64,000 nucleotides of DNA, taken from the NCBI GenBank assembly GCA_020736575.1, contig JAGPYM010000026.1, positions 186,001 through 250,000 on the forward strand, in the 5' to 3' direction. Below are positions 35,855-45,812 of this stretch, in pieces (the first letter of the stretch is position 1; every line of letters begins with the position of its first letter). The notes beneath the pieces are model-generated. The model saw nothing but the letters and a program-made list of their open reading frames with translations, made no database searches and had not been told where the DNA came from. The stretch is from Thelonectria olida (Eukaryota; Ascomycota; Sordariomycetes; Hypocreales; Nectriaceae). A program made the position numbers and the translations under genes.

Positions 35855-36666
35855 TTTCGACAGGTGTATTTGAGAAGGGATGGACAGTCATGAGTGAAGC
35901 TGAGTGAGTAACTCTATAGCTATGCCCCCGACTGACTACTGTCTATTAAATACCCATCCTCTCGTGCCTCTGTGATAGAACACGCCGCCTAGGATCGTGA
36001 GACTGCGGAGAGAGTTGCGGGGGATCGTCCGTCCAATTTCTGGGGTACCCATCTGTCAGAGCATCTGTGACCGTGAATATTCACATATATGTATATAGGC
36101 TGAGCTATTGAGCCTGATGACCACGTTCAAAGTCGAAACACAAATGGAGTGATCCCTATTCAACTCTTGGCGTCGCGGGGTCCCCATGTTCTAGGGTCAC
36201 CAACTTCCCCAGACCCGGCACATTTCCCCGGCAGCGCTCCGGACATGTGTCGGACCGGTCCCGATAGAGCCCACCACATGTTCGGGCTAGTCCGGAGGAG
36301 GATATACATAATAATTACACCATGGATTAACTAGCACCTGTACATTTACTCACATAATGATTACGTACCAATTCCTCATCTACCATCCGTTCTCGGAAGG
36401 TCTGAGCCGGCAGTTTATACCGATACTGGGTACAAACGGAGACGCGGCCTTATCAGAGTTAATTGCTCTGTCTACGCAATTGGCTCGCCCCGTTTTAGAC
36501 CATTCACACGACCGCGATTACGGCTGAGTCAGGCCCATGGTGTAGGTACAAGATATCATGTACCTGGGGAACTTGAATGAACACATCTTTGCTCTGACCG
36601 ACCATCTCGCCTTCATTTCGCTATTAAATCAACCGCGATTCCTTTCGTCTATTGGCCTTGTTTGCA
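35855..36666. other. intergenic region with inverted repeat
   Basis: 812 bp between divergent genes. Contains the CGG-rich inverted repeat at 36237-36297, listed separately. No ORF supported. Confidence 0.5.
36237..36297. repeat. CGG-rich imperfect inverted repeat
   Basis: Arms CTCCGGAC (36237-36244) and GTCCGGAG (36290-36297) are exact complements, and ACATGT/ACATGTT occur just inside them. CGG/CCG-bearing palindromes are typical binding sites of zinc-cluster regulators; function unknown. Confidence 0.55.
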
Positions 36667-38911
36667 ATGGTCGGCATGCTGCTGCGAAAGCGGCTCAACT
36701 TGCCACACGGCCTTGTCAATGGCTCTTATCACCGTGTAGCCAGCGGCCACTTGCACGTCAATGGGTTCAAAACGCTGTCGCGGCGACCAAGTGCGCCTCG
36801 ACGCGCGGGAGGCATCACCGGAGGCCAGTTGACAGCGACAAAGACCCAGAGCCCCCTGGACTTCCGAATACGTCAATTGAGACGCCTCAGCTCCGAGACG
36901 GAGGGCAACGACGACGACCCAACGGGAACATACAGTGAAGCCGACCATGAGCACGCCGTCATCTCAACATTTGATCTCTTCTCCATCGGCATCGGCCCCT
37001 CATCCTCACACACAGTCGGCCCAATGCGCGCCGGCAACATTTTTGTTTCAGACCTCATTGAGGCCCAAATCCTCCCCAAGGTTCACAAGATTCGCGTCTC
37101 CGTCTATGGTAGTCTGGCACTCACCGGCGAAGGCCACATGACGCCCAGCGCGCTGCTCCTAGGCCTTGAAGGCATGGATGTGGAGACTGTCGACACCGCA
37201 TATGTGCCGTCGCGCTTCACGGACATTAAGAAGAAGAAGAAGTTGTTTCTGGGCAATGGGCTTCCGCAAGGAGGAGGCAAGGAGATTGACTTTGACTACG
37301 ACCGCGACTTTGTTTGGGAATGGGGGCGAAAACTCCCACTGCACAGCAACGGCATGCGCTTCTCCGTCTTTGACAAGGACGGCATCATCCTGGCGACCAA
37401 CGACATGTTTAGCGTCGGCGGAGGGTTTGTCGTCAACGGAGCGCTCTCAATTGTGACCATTTCACCCTCCCCGGAAGATCAACTTGCCAGCGACGACTCT
37501 GGCGAAGATGCCGTCACTCATCTCCAAACAGACTCTAGCTCCTCAGGCAAGCATCCTGCTGATCTAGCTGAGAACTTGTTCTACAAGGAGATTAGAAGGT
37601 CGGATGCGGCTGGAGATCGCAGGACAGGATCTGAAGTAAAGTCACACGAGGGCGATGGATCGAGCACGTTGCCGAGTGTCGTGTCAGAAGGCGGCTCGAC
37701 GGCCGCAGTCGGGAGCAACACCGAGGAGGCTGAAGGAACCGCTCCTCACCAGCCTCGATATCCCTTCCGAGACGCCGCTAGCTTGCTGCGCATCTGTCAC
37801 CAACATAACCTCACGATAGCCCAAGTCGTGTATGAGAACGAGAAGAGCCACGGCTACACTGACGACGAGATCTTTACCAAGCTGTTCCGCATCTGGGAGG
37901 TCATGGACAACAGCATCCTCGAAGGTGTCCAGGCGCCCTTGAACTCGATTCTCCCAGGCTCGCTCAAGCTTCACCGGCGCGCGCCCGCGCTGTACAAGCG
38001 ACTCACCCGAGGTCTTTACCCTTCTCACTCTCAGACCAGCGCGGCTGGTGGAGACTCAAACAAGTCGCAATCCCTTCTTGCAGAGGGTGGTGCAGAGAGC
38101 GCACCAATTTCTAGCACACAAGTTACTACATGGCAAAAGACGGCAAGGTCGGCGTCCATGATGCAGCGAGCGCGCCAACCGCCCCGCGTCCACGGCTCGC
38201 TGGTCCATCCCATCGCGCCGTCGCCCACGCGCCGAACCACGCTTCCTGCCATGGACTACCTGACCGTCTACGCCATGGCGGTCAACGAGACGAACGCAGC
38301 GGGCGGACGCATCGTCACTGCTCCGACAAACGGCGCGGCCGGAATCATCCCTGCGGTGCTCAAGTACGTGGTCGAGTTTCTCAGCGACGACCCGGAGCGA
38401 GACATCCCGACGTTCCTCCTGACGGCTGCGGCGTTCGGCATGCTCTTCAAGCGAGGCGCAACCATTTCGGCAGCGGAGGGCGGGTGCATGGCCGAGGTAG
38501 GTGTTGCCTGTGCCATGGCATCTGGTGCGTTTGCGGCGTGCATGGGCGCAGCGCCCGAGACGATTGAGCAATCAGCCGAGATTGGGATAGAACACAACCT
38601 GGTAGGGTCACTCATTCTTGAAGTCGAGTACAACAACTAACTTGGTGCAGGGCCTCACATGCGACCCCATCGGCGGCCTCGTGCAGGCGCCGTGCATCGA
38701 GCGCAACGCGCTGGGAGCCATCAAGGCCGTGTCGAGCGCCAATCTTGCGCTGAGCAGCGAGGTTGGCACGCAAAAGGTCAGGCTGGACGATGCGATTCGG
38801 GCGATGCGGCTGACGGCCAAGGGAATGAGGAACGAATTCAAGGAGACGAGTCTGAGCGGGTTGGCGACGAGTGTGCCGCTGAACATTCCCGTCAGTGTGC
38901 CGGATTGTTAA
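36667..38911 (+). CDS. L-serine dehydratase, bacterial Fe-S type, presequence-like N-terminus
   Basis: Converts L-serine to pyruvate and ammonia with a [4Fe-4S] cluster rather than PLP. Two exons (36667-38601, 38651-38911) give 731 aa; the first ATG of the frame is 36667. The Arg-rich, acid-poor first 70 residues resemble a mitochondrial presequence. The beta domain starts near 95 (FSIGIGPSSSHTVGPMRAG) and the alpha domain holds APTNGAAGIIPAVLKY and AAEGGCMAEVGVACAMA. The cluster cysteines TCDPIGG and APCIERNA fall in exon 2, so splicing is needed for activity. Between domains lies an insertion of about 110 low-complexity residues (roughly 265-375), absent from bacterial enzymes. Confidence 0.92.
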
Positions 38912-39331
38912 GGAAGAGAGAACGATGATATAGAAAAGGTGTGCAAGCCTACCTGAGATAACACGAAGCCTAAGATAAATTATGAAAATAGAAGGATAAA
39001 GCAACCTAAGCAGCCAGGTCTTATGTTTAGGTAGGTTTGTGTTGTCACGGCAGCAGTCGAGGAAATACATGCGCCGTTCCCCATCACGCAACACGGTGCT
39101 GGGTGCATGTATTAAAAGTAGTTGAAGATGAAAGGCAAGATAAATTGTTTGAGATTGAGCCTTTAGACCCGAAATTCTTGTTGATGGCCGGGATTCATCA
39201 GCTTCTTTGATGCCCAGTGCACCGACTTACCCTGGGGCAAGACGTCGTGATCCAAGGGCGGACTATCGATAACCCCGCCAAGCCATGTCCCTCCTTCAGC
39301 ACCCAGACAGCTTCTCCTTGGCCCTCCCACA
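38912..39331. other. spacer
   Basis: 420-bp spacer holding the aspartylglucosaminidase promoter; nothing specific. Confidence 0.45.
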
Positions 39332-40366
39332 ATGGCCATGATACCAGTGCTCCTCCTCTCCCTGCCAATACTGGCCCATTCAAAGCCCTCGCCAGGGCTC
39401 CCGATGGTCATCAACACGTGGGGAGGTCCTTTCACCGCCGCCACAGATGCCGCCTTCGAGGCCCTCCAGCGCGACGCCGCTTCAGCGTTGGATGCTGTCG
39501 AGATTGGTAGCATCGCCTGCGAACGAAACCAATGCGACGGCAGCGTGGGATATGGTGGTTCTCCGGATGAGAACTGCGAGACCACACTGGACGCCATGAT
39601 TATGGACGGCACCACAATGAAGTCTGGCGCTGTGGCTGCGCTTCGCAGCATCAGTAATGCCATCTCCGTCGCTCGTCACGTCCTCGACTACACAACGCAC
39701 ACCATGCTCGCAGGCGACTTCGCTACCGACTTTGCCATCCAGAACGGCTTCAAAGCCGAGAACCTCACGACCGACAAGTCAGCAGCCATGTGCAGAGAAT
39801 GGAAAGAGAGCAACTGCCAGCCCAATTACCGCCTTAACGTCAGCCCCAACGCTTCCTCATCTTGCGGGCCGTACGCGCCCCTCTCAGCGCCAGAGCAGCA
39901 TCAACACGCCCGCCAAGCCTCTCATGACACCCTCTCGCTCATTGCGCTGCACGCTGACGGATCCATGGCCGCGGGCACAACCACCAACGGCGCGTCGCAC
40001 AAGATCCCCGGGCGCGTGGGCGACGGCCCCATCACGGGCAGCGGGTCGTATGTCGACAGCGACGTGGGCGGGTGCGGCGCGACGGGCGACGGGGATGTCA
40101 TGATGCGTTTCCTGCCGTGTTATCAGGCGGTTGAGAGCATGCGACGGGGGATGTCGCCCACCGAGGCGGCTGAGGATGCGGTCTTGAGGATGGTGAGGAA
40201 GTATCCTGGCGTTGCGAGTGGGATTGTTGTGGTGAATAATAAGGGCGAGCATGGTGCGGCGGGGAGTGGATGGACGTTTACTTATGCGTATAGAGGTGGG
40301 GATATGGGCAGTACAGAGGTGGTAACTGTTCCGCCTGCACGAGTAGATGAACATGTAGAACTGTGA
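39332..40366 (+). CDS. secreted N4-(beta-N-acetylglucosaminyl)-L-asparaginase (aspartylglucosaminidase)
   Basis: Ntn hydrolase that cleaves the GlcNAc-Asn bond of degraded N-glycoproteins. Intronless, 344 aa, close to the length of the human enzyme. Signal peptide at residues 1-17 and start of the alpha chain at PMVINTWGGPFTAAT. Autocleavage is expected at HD|TLSLIALH, making Thr200 the nucleophile at the beta-chain N-terminus. The substrate pocket follows (GTTTNGASHKIPGRVGDGPITGSG, then DVGGCGATGDGD). The Cys and N-glycan sites (NLTT, NASS) fit a secreted or vacuolar protein. Confidence 0.94.
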   Translation: MAMIPVLLLSLPILAHSKPSPGLPMVINTWGGPFTAATDAAFEALQRDAASALDAVEIGSIACERNQCDGSVGYGGSPDENCETTLDAMIMDGTTMKSGAVAALRSISNAISVARHVLDYTTHTMLAGDFATDFAIQNGFKAENLTTDKSAAMCREWKESNCQPNYRLNVSPNASSSCGPYAPLSAPEQHQHARQASHDTLSLIALHADGSMAAGTTTNGASHKIPGRVGDGPITGSGSYVDSDVGGCGATGDGDVMMRFLPCYQAVESMRRGMSPTEAAEDAVLRMVRKYPGVASGIVVVNNKGEHGAAGSGWTFTYAYRGGDMGSTEVVTVPPARVDEHVEL

Positions 40367-40476
40367 TTCGACTTAGACAAGGAGGACATGCTTTGTCGTT
40401 TGTAGAAGGCCTTTGTGATTAACTTACTATGACAGTTCAAAAGGCCGGCACCACCTTACAGACAGCACACTCAAGT

Positions 40477-40620
40477 GTGAGGCCAGGAGTAAGGTTAGGA
40501 GTGAGGTTAGGAGTGAGGTTAGGAGTGAGGTTAGGAGTGAGGTTAGGAGTGAGGTTAGGAGTGAGGTTAGGAGTGAGGTTAGGAGTGAGGTTAGGAGTGA
40601 GGTTAGGAGTGAGGTTAGAA
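40477..40620. repeat. 12-bp minisatellite, 12 copies
   Basis: The unit GTGAGGTTAGGA is repeated head to tail; the ten copies from 40501 are near identical (last ends GAA), with two diverged copies in front. It is open in several frames on both strands, which explains the spurious LGVR/NLTP repeat frames. It lies where the 3' UTR of the adjacent con-10 relic would be. The unit contains TTAGG but is not a telomere repeat. Confidence 0.9.
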
Positions 40621-40645
40621 GTAATGGTGTCAGACTTTCGACTTG

Positions 40646-40975
40646 TCACTTTAGTTCCCTTCTATCCTTGCCTTCTTCCGTCTCACGGGTTGCTAACACT
40701 TTGGCTTCCTTCTTTCCACCCTCCCTTGCCCTTTGACGTGATGTTCTAGATAGGTTCCTCACTTCCAAGGCAGCCCCAGCAAGGCACCAGCTTGGTCGTG
40801 GCACAAGAAGGCTATTCTTCGCTCAGATGGCCCTGTCGTCATTGGGTCAAGATGCCACCGCCCGGCCTAGGCTTCTGCTCTCACAGTCCGGAGAGGCAAT
40901 CTCTTCCATTCTTTGAAGGTTAGCATGAGGTTTGCGCGGGGGTTGAAGTCGTACGTACATACCAGCACTGGTCTG
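40646..40975 (-). pseudogene. decayed con-10 3' fragment
   Basis: Aligns by eye with the last intron and last exon of the intact con-10 gene at 44107-44970. Shared blocks are the intron 5 region (GTACGACTTCAA..., CATGCTAACCTTCA), GAAGAGATTGCCTCTC for exon start KEIAS, GGCAAGGGAGGGTGGAAAGAAGG for KAREAGKKG, and GGCAAGGATAGAAGGGAACTAA for the C-terminus and stop. An unrelated stretch of about 120 bp interrupts it and the frame is broken. Homology of the 3' UTR continues to about 40370-40440 beyond the minisatellite. Earlier exons are absent; the collagen-like gene stops 6 bp away. Confidence 0.75.
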
Positions 40976-40980
40976 AGTGC

Positions 40981-41748
40981 CTAGTTGCCATGTGAGCCTG
41001 GCTCTCCTGTTGGACCCTTCGCGCCTGAGTCACCCTGATCACCCTGATCACCTTTCGAGCCCTTTGGGCCGGGATCTCCTTGATCACCTTTCGAGCCCTT
41101 TGGGCCAGGATCTCCTTGATCACCTTTCGAGCCCTTCGGGCCTGTGTCCCCTTGCTCCCCTTTGGGGCCTTGATCGCCCTTAATCCCTTTGGGACCTTGG
41201 TCCCCCACATCGCCCTTGCGACCTGCGTCCCCTTTATCCCCCTTGGGACCTGGGACCGCTGCGCTCTGCTTTAGTGTCGTAATGTCCTTGCCATGGTCCG
41301 TAACGGTGGTTTCGTGCGTTTGGGTTAAGGCTTCCAAAGCGGCCAGACGTTGTTCAACTGAAAGTCGAGTAGGGATTGCGGGACGTTGCCCACCAGTAAA
41401 ATGATTGACGAATCGTCTGTAAGAATCCCTTGCATAGACACGAAAGACATCAGTTCCAATAAATACGACAATAAGAGTCCCTACCATGGCGATAAGAGTC
41501 CCTACCGCGGATAGATACTTAACCCAACCTTTGGTAGCAGCCTTCCTGGTAGATGCCTCGAGAGTGACATTGAGATAGCGGAGACATTCCGCGATGTCTT
41601 CGAGTGGGTTTGGAACACCAGTAGCTTCCACGAGCTTCCCAACACTGGTAGCGAACGTGGATATGGAGCCGGATGTGGGTGTTCCGCCGAACGACGGATC
41701 GATAGCGCATTGAGATTCGGACGGTCCCATGTTGGCAACGTTCTTCAT
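40981..41748 (-). CDS. membrane protein with coiled coil and collagen-like (Gly-X-Y) tail
   Basis: 255 aa from the ATG at 41748 (KNVANM). Order: an N-terminal 70 residues; a segment matching the paralogue; one strong membrane helix ([21 protein letters not shown], about 120-140); a coiled coil ([19 protein letters not shown]); and 29 uninterrupted collagen triplets to the C-terminus, rich in GPK, GDK, GSK and GDQ. Within the triplets a 36-bp unit ([12 protein letters not shown]) is repeated about three times. Tail residues are charged and lack Pro-rich fungal signatures, resembling bacterial or phage collagen-like stalks. Probably a trimeric membrane protein; topology and role unknown. Its leader (to about 42420) is related to that of the inverted paralogue at 43485. 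Confidence 0.8.
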   Translation of the reverse strand: MKNVANMGPSESQCAIDPSFGGTPTSGSISTFATSVGKLVEATGVPNPLEDIAECLRYLNVTLEASTRKAATKGWVKYLSAVGTLIAMVGTLIVVFIGTDVFRVYARDSYRRFVNHFTGGQRPAIPTRLSVEQRLAALEALTQTHETTVTDHGKDITTLKQSAAVPGPKGDKGDAGRKGDVGDQGPKGIKGDQGPKGEQGDTGPKGSKGDQGDPGPKGSKGDQGDPGPKGSKGDQGDQGDSGAKGPTGEPGSHGN

Positions 41749-43484
41749 TGCTGTGAAGGAGATGTTCGATTGCGACTCTGGAACTCTGGGAATTTCGAGG
41801 ATGAAGGGAACGAAGGGAGAGTGGAAAAGGGATGATCGAGATGGTGGAAACAAAAAGTAGTAGTTGTAGGAGATGATACCTTGTTGACCAGGTACTTGGG
41901 TAAGTTATTCTTCACTGCACTAGAAGCTTAGCAGGTTTGGGCCGGGGATGTTGAAGCTGGGAGAGGTGTTAGAGTGGGAGAAAGGAGGGATCGGTGTGGA
42001 ACTCACGTATAGTTCAGAGTGCCCTTGACGCAGTGACTGCAGAAGGCTTGCGAGGTGTCGTTGGCAGCGAAGTGGTTCCAATTGATCTTGGTAATGTGCG
42101 TATAGAGGCAAGGAAGTCCAGGATGAGACCTAGGAGAAGAGGAACGGCGCTTGTTGAGGCTGCAATCCTTGAAGCTGGAGGACTCCTGACTCCTAGAGAC
42201 GTGACGGGAGATGCCGAGGCGAAGAGCGGACTTGACAGTGGCAATCTCGAAGGACAAAACCGCAGAGTCGCGGCAGAAGTGAGGCGGAGAGTAACGGGCA
42301 AAGGAGAGTAAAGGAGAGAGAAATGGCCGCCTAGGAAAGAGAAAGAAGAAGGAAAAACAGAGAAGAGAAAAGAAGCCAAAGGAACCAAGCGAGGGTTGGA
42401 GTTCCATTGAAGGCTTCACTGGGCGTTTGGTGTCATTGGTTGCAAACTAGCTATCATGTGACTTTCCTCTTCAACATCTTATTTTTCACACCAGAAAAAA
42501 TACCTGAAAAATTTAAGGGCTGGAAGAGGCCCATGGGACTGAGATTGGCAAGTGGAAGGAGAGGTATCATAAAAAAATGATAGGAATAAGCCTCCAACTT
42601 GATAAGAAGGCCAATTTTACAGCTACCAGCTTAGCTCAAAGCCAACTGGATAATTACGTATATTGGAATCCTGGATTGAAAGTCCACCTTGCCTTGTTGT
42701 AGTTTGAGTGTTCATAGTATAAAGGACTATCGCAACGTTATGAAAGTGTTGGTGGCGGCGTTTGTTACGGTATTATAGTTGGTGATAGCTTCATTTTTAA
42801 TCGCGACTTATTGTGCAGGCAGGATAGCGCGTCGCGTGCGGAAGAACTTTAGGCGCGCTGCGGGTTAACACCGGTTGATTCCCGAAAACTGACGTCATGA
42901 TAGCCAACATCAGGGAGCTCATACCTTGAAAGATTGGCAACTGAATTCAAACCGGCGTGAAAAAAACACAACATCAAAGAATTGTTGCAACTTAAACTTG
43001 TGAATAAATAAAGTGGTGAGATGAGGTACATAGATGGGCAAGAATTGCTTGAAATAAGCCTAAGACTCCGAAGAAACCCAACCATTCAAGACTACAATGC
43101 ATGTACTGTAAGAAACCTACTGCGGGGCCTGTTATACTCCTGGAATAACATTCTCTTGAGGAATTCTAAAGTTGTGGGCTGAGATGAATCGTGTAGGTGC
43201 AGTGCATTAAACTTGGATAAAGAAGAAGCCATGCTTAATTAATAGATACGTAGTAGAAGGTTTTTCCAATTAACTTAACTTAAATGATATAACTAGTGAT
43301 ACCAAACCCCCAATGAAGCTCTCCATGGAACTCTAACTCTCGCTTGCTTCCGTCGGCTTCTTTCTTCTTTTCTATATGTTTTCTCTCCCTTCTCTCTCTC
43401 TTACCTGGAAATTTCTCTCTCCTTTACTCTCTTTCTCTTCTTCTTACTCTGCTCCTCACTCTCCAACAGAAGAACGTTGCCAAC
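41749..43484. other. spacer between inverted paralogues, with duplicated leader and con-10-like 3' segment
   Basis: Two CT-rich leaders face outward. The segment 42420 back to about 42290 (minus) aligns with 43312 to 43450 (plus), both starting near CCATGGAACTC and sharing TTTCTCTCTCCTTTACTCTC. Between 43085 and 43300 lies a third copy of the con-10 3' flank (CATTAAACTTGGATAAAGAAG and CCTTCTACTACGTAT, as at 44040-44100). 42480-43080 is AT-rich and empty. Confidence 0.55.
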
Positions 43485-43820
43485 ATGGAACTTCAGTATC
43501 TGAACCTAACCGGGACCCTTATCAACGTGGCTGCGAGCCTTACCAACTTGTTTATCGGACCAGAGCGATTCCGTTTCATTCTTTGGGCAATTCTCAGACT
43601 ATGCATCAATTTGTTGGTCCACACCCTCAATCTGATTTGGGGCACGCAGCATCCGACTCTTCCACCGACCCCTCCTCAAACCACATTCGAACGACGTCTA
43701 GCGGCCATGGAAAACACGATCCGAACCCAAGAAGCCAGAATTCAAGCACTGGAGCAGCAACTTCGAGAACTCCCCAACCCAGAGGGCAACCAGGACGAAC
43801 AAGGGCCACAGGGCAACTAA
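43485..43820 (+). CDS. small membrane/coiled-coil protein, paralogue of the collagen-like protein
   Basis: 111 aa. The start context AAGAACGTTGCCAACATGG is identical to that at the KNVANM start of the collagen-like gene. A hydrophobic stretch (about 20-55, with FRFILWAILRLCINLLVHTLNLIW) is followed by a coiled coil (FERRLAAMENTIRTQEARIQALEQQL). The protein ends EGNQDEQGPQGN, a remnant or seed of a Gly-X-Y tail. So it has the architecture of its neighbour without the collagen stalk. Convergent with con-10, 286 bp apart. No known family. Confidence 0.65.
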   Translation: MELQYLNLTGTLINVAASLTNLFIGPERFRFILWAILRLCINLLVHTLNLIWGTQHPTLPPTPPQTTFERRLAAMENTIRTQEARIQALEQQLRELPNPEGNQDEQGPQGN

Positions 43821-44106
43821 GCACAGAGACCGAAGCTCGTACATACCCGGGCCAAATATGAGCAAGAACATACTTCTTATACCATAGTAGAAAACACTGA
43901 TTAACTGCCTTTGAAGCTATGGTTTGACAAATGCCGACCAAAGCCAGTATGATCCCAAGCTGGAGCCCTACTGGTGCTGCCTGGTAACATTCTATGGAGG
44001 AGTCCCGGAGCTGTGGATCGAGAAGAGTTGCATATTGTACATTAAACTTAGACAAAGAAGACATCAATACTTTCTTAATACATAACAGAAGGGTTTCTAG
44101 GTTGAC

Positions 44107-44970
44107 TTAGTTCCCTTCCTTGCCTTGTTCACGGTAAAACTCTCCCCACATCTGATCGCGTCGTTCCGCCAGCACTTCAGCTCCCTTCTTGCCAGCTTCC
44201 CTTGCCTTTTCGCTGCCTGGCTCAAAGGAACCAGACGAGGCGTGTCCGCCTTGAGAAGCAATCTCTTTCTTCGGTGAATGTCAGCATGGGGTTTTGGGGA
44301 TGGGGGGCTTGAAGTCGTACACACCAGTCTTTCGGGGTCCATGCTGGCAAAGCCGCCACCGTGGCTCGCCTGGCCTCCCTTTGAAGCGATCTCTTTTACT
44401 TCCTCGGCTGGACTGTGTTGGTTGCGTTAGATGAAATCACTAAATGGGATCGAGAGAGTGGTTCGTACCGGTTGGCAAAGTTTCCGGGATTCGTGTTGGT
44501 GACATGATCGTCCTTGTGACTTGCACGTCCACCTTTGGCGGCAATCTCTCGTACTTCTTCTGTTGGTCTATAAATGTTGTGTTAGTCGGAGTGAACATTG
44601 TAGACGAGAGGCTGTTTTCGTACCGGTTGGCAAAATTTCCAGGGTTGGAGCTGACGTGGTCGTTTTTATGACTGGCATGTCCGCCTTTGGCGGCAATCTC
44701 TCGCACTTCTTCTGTTGGACTGGAAATATTTCGTTAGATGGAGTTATTAGACGGAGGGGAGGCTCATTCATACCGGTTGGCAAAATTTCCAGGGTTCGTG
44801 TTTGTGACATGGTCGTTCTTGTGGCTGGCATGTCCGCCTTTGGCGGCAATCTCTCGAACCTCTTCTGTTGGACTAGTTACATCCTTATTAGCAAGTGTGT
44901 CAGATTTCAAAGTCCAGTAGAGAGTATCTTACAGGTTGGCGAAATTTCTGGGGTTTGTTTCGGCAGACAT
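44107..44970 (-). CDS. con-10: conidiation-specific protein 10 homologue (KGG repeats) with multiplied repeat exon
   Basis: Six exons (44933-44970, 44774-44872, 44624-44719, 44469-44567, 44325-44412, 44107-44268) give 193 aa, against about 86 in Neurospora Con-10. Exon 1 encodes MSAETNPRNFANL. Exons 2-4 each encode one 32-33-residue unit: PTEEVREIAAKGG(H/R)AS, HK(N/D)DHV, then NPGNFANR. Exon 5 has the canonical EEVKEIASKGGQASHGGGF and DPERL; exon 6 KEIASQGGHASSGSFEPGSEKAREAGKKG and a longer C-tail. Introns 1-4 are phase 2, so a unit can be added without a frame change. Con-10 proteins are hydrophilic stress proteins made in conidia and in response to light. Con-6 lies divergently 842 bp away, suggesting co-regulation. 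Confidence 0.92.
44469..44872 (-). repeat. three tandem exon-intron units of con-10
   Basis: Units at 44774-44872, 44624-44719 and 44469-44567, with period about 150 bp including their introns. Exon units are about 85-90 percent identical by eye and the donors (CCAACCGGTA(T/C)GAA) also match, so whole exon-intron units were copied. Confidence 0.88.
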
Positions 44971-45812
44971 CGTTGGAGTATTGGGGTGTTTCTGACTCAG
45001 GGCGGATGGCTTGCTTGGTGTAAGATTGTTTCGTTGTGTCTCGGTGTGTGTATTGAGGGAGGATGAATTAGATGAATTATTTCAAACTGTAGTCTAACCA
45101 CGCTGTACTTATATCCTCTTGTCCAGAAGCTGCCATCACAAGAACCAAGTAATTCATCCACCGTCTGCACCAACATGATCCTGCAGCCTAGCAGCCGTTA
45201 CACGTCTTGACCCATCAGCGTGAACCGTGTCTTAGCGCACCGTTAATGAGGTCATAGATCAAGCGACATGTCCAAGGCAACTCGGCAAACAACAAAGCAG
45301 TCAGCACCACGTACGCAACAATGTACAGAAAAAGCAATAACATCGTCTGAATATGAAACACTCCTACGTATTTATTACGACGGATCACTTGCAATCGTCG
45401 CCTTCACGGCATGGCTCTTTTGTGATTGTCGGGTGCCTCTTCGTCATGACTTCTGAGGCCCAGCAATCCAGGAACACTCACCCCTGATCTCCATCTCCAA
45501 CCGAGCAGGGATTCGACAGCAGCTTACCAAAGTGCTTTGTTTAGATTCTGGCAAGTTATCAAGCGAGCCTGGCTGGTTGTGGATCGCCCTGCGTCATTCG
45601 CGGCAACCAGTGCAGATCGCCGTCAGACGAGCTATGTCATGAGTAGATCCCCCAGCCTGAAATGACGTCCGAATGTCTAGCAAGCATGGTGAGAGACCAA
45701 GAAACGTATATCATGTACTTTGTACTCACTCATCACAGCATATTCTATTTCATCTCCCACTATCAACTCTGAACTTTAGAAATTACACCTCACTCTGACA
45801 ACCACACACACC
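44971..45812. promoter_or_regulatory. divergent promoter region of con-10 and con-6
   Basis: 842 bp between two genes of the conidiation/stress type transcribed apart. It should hold shared light, development or stress elements, but I can name no site with confidence. Confidence 0.5.

Noticed and set aside
37684..38571. Long minus-strand frames opposite serine dehydratase
   Set aside because: Antisense shadows of a GC-rich coding region, without independent support.
40429..40749. Frames encoding LGVR or NLTP repeats
   Set aside because: They are simply translations of the 12-bp minisatellite, open on both strands.
42003..42419. 138-codon minus frame upstream of the collagen-like gene
   Set aside because: Its start region aligns with the leader of the paralogue at 43312, where the same ATG is followed at once by a stop; it looks like leader sequence.
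43627..44067. 146-codon minus frame with a hydrophobic segment
   Set aside because: Overlaps the coding part of the 111-aa gene in antisense and con-10 3' flank; the hydrophobic run may be chance. Not strong enough to list.
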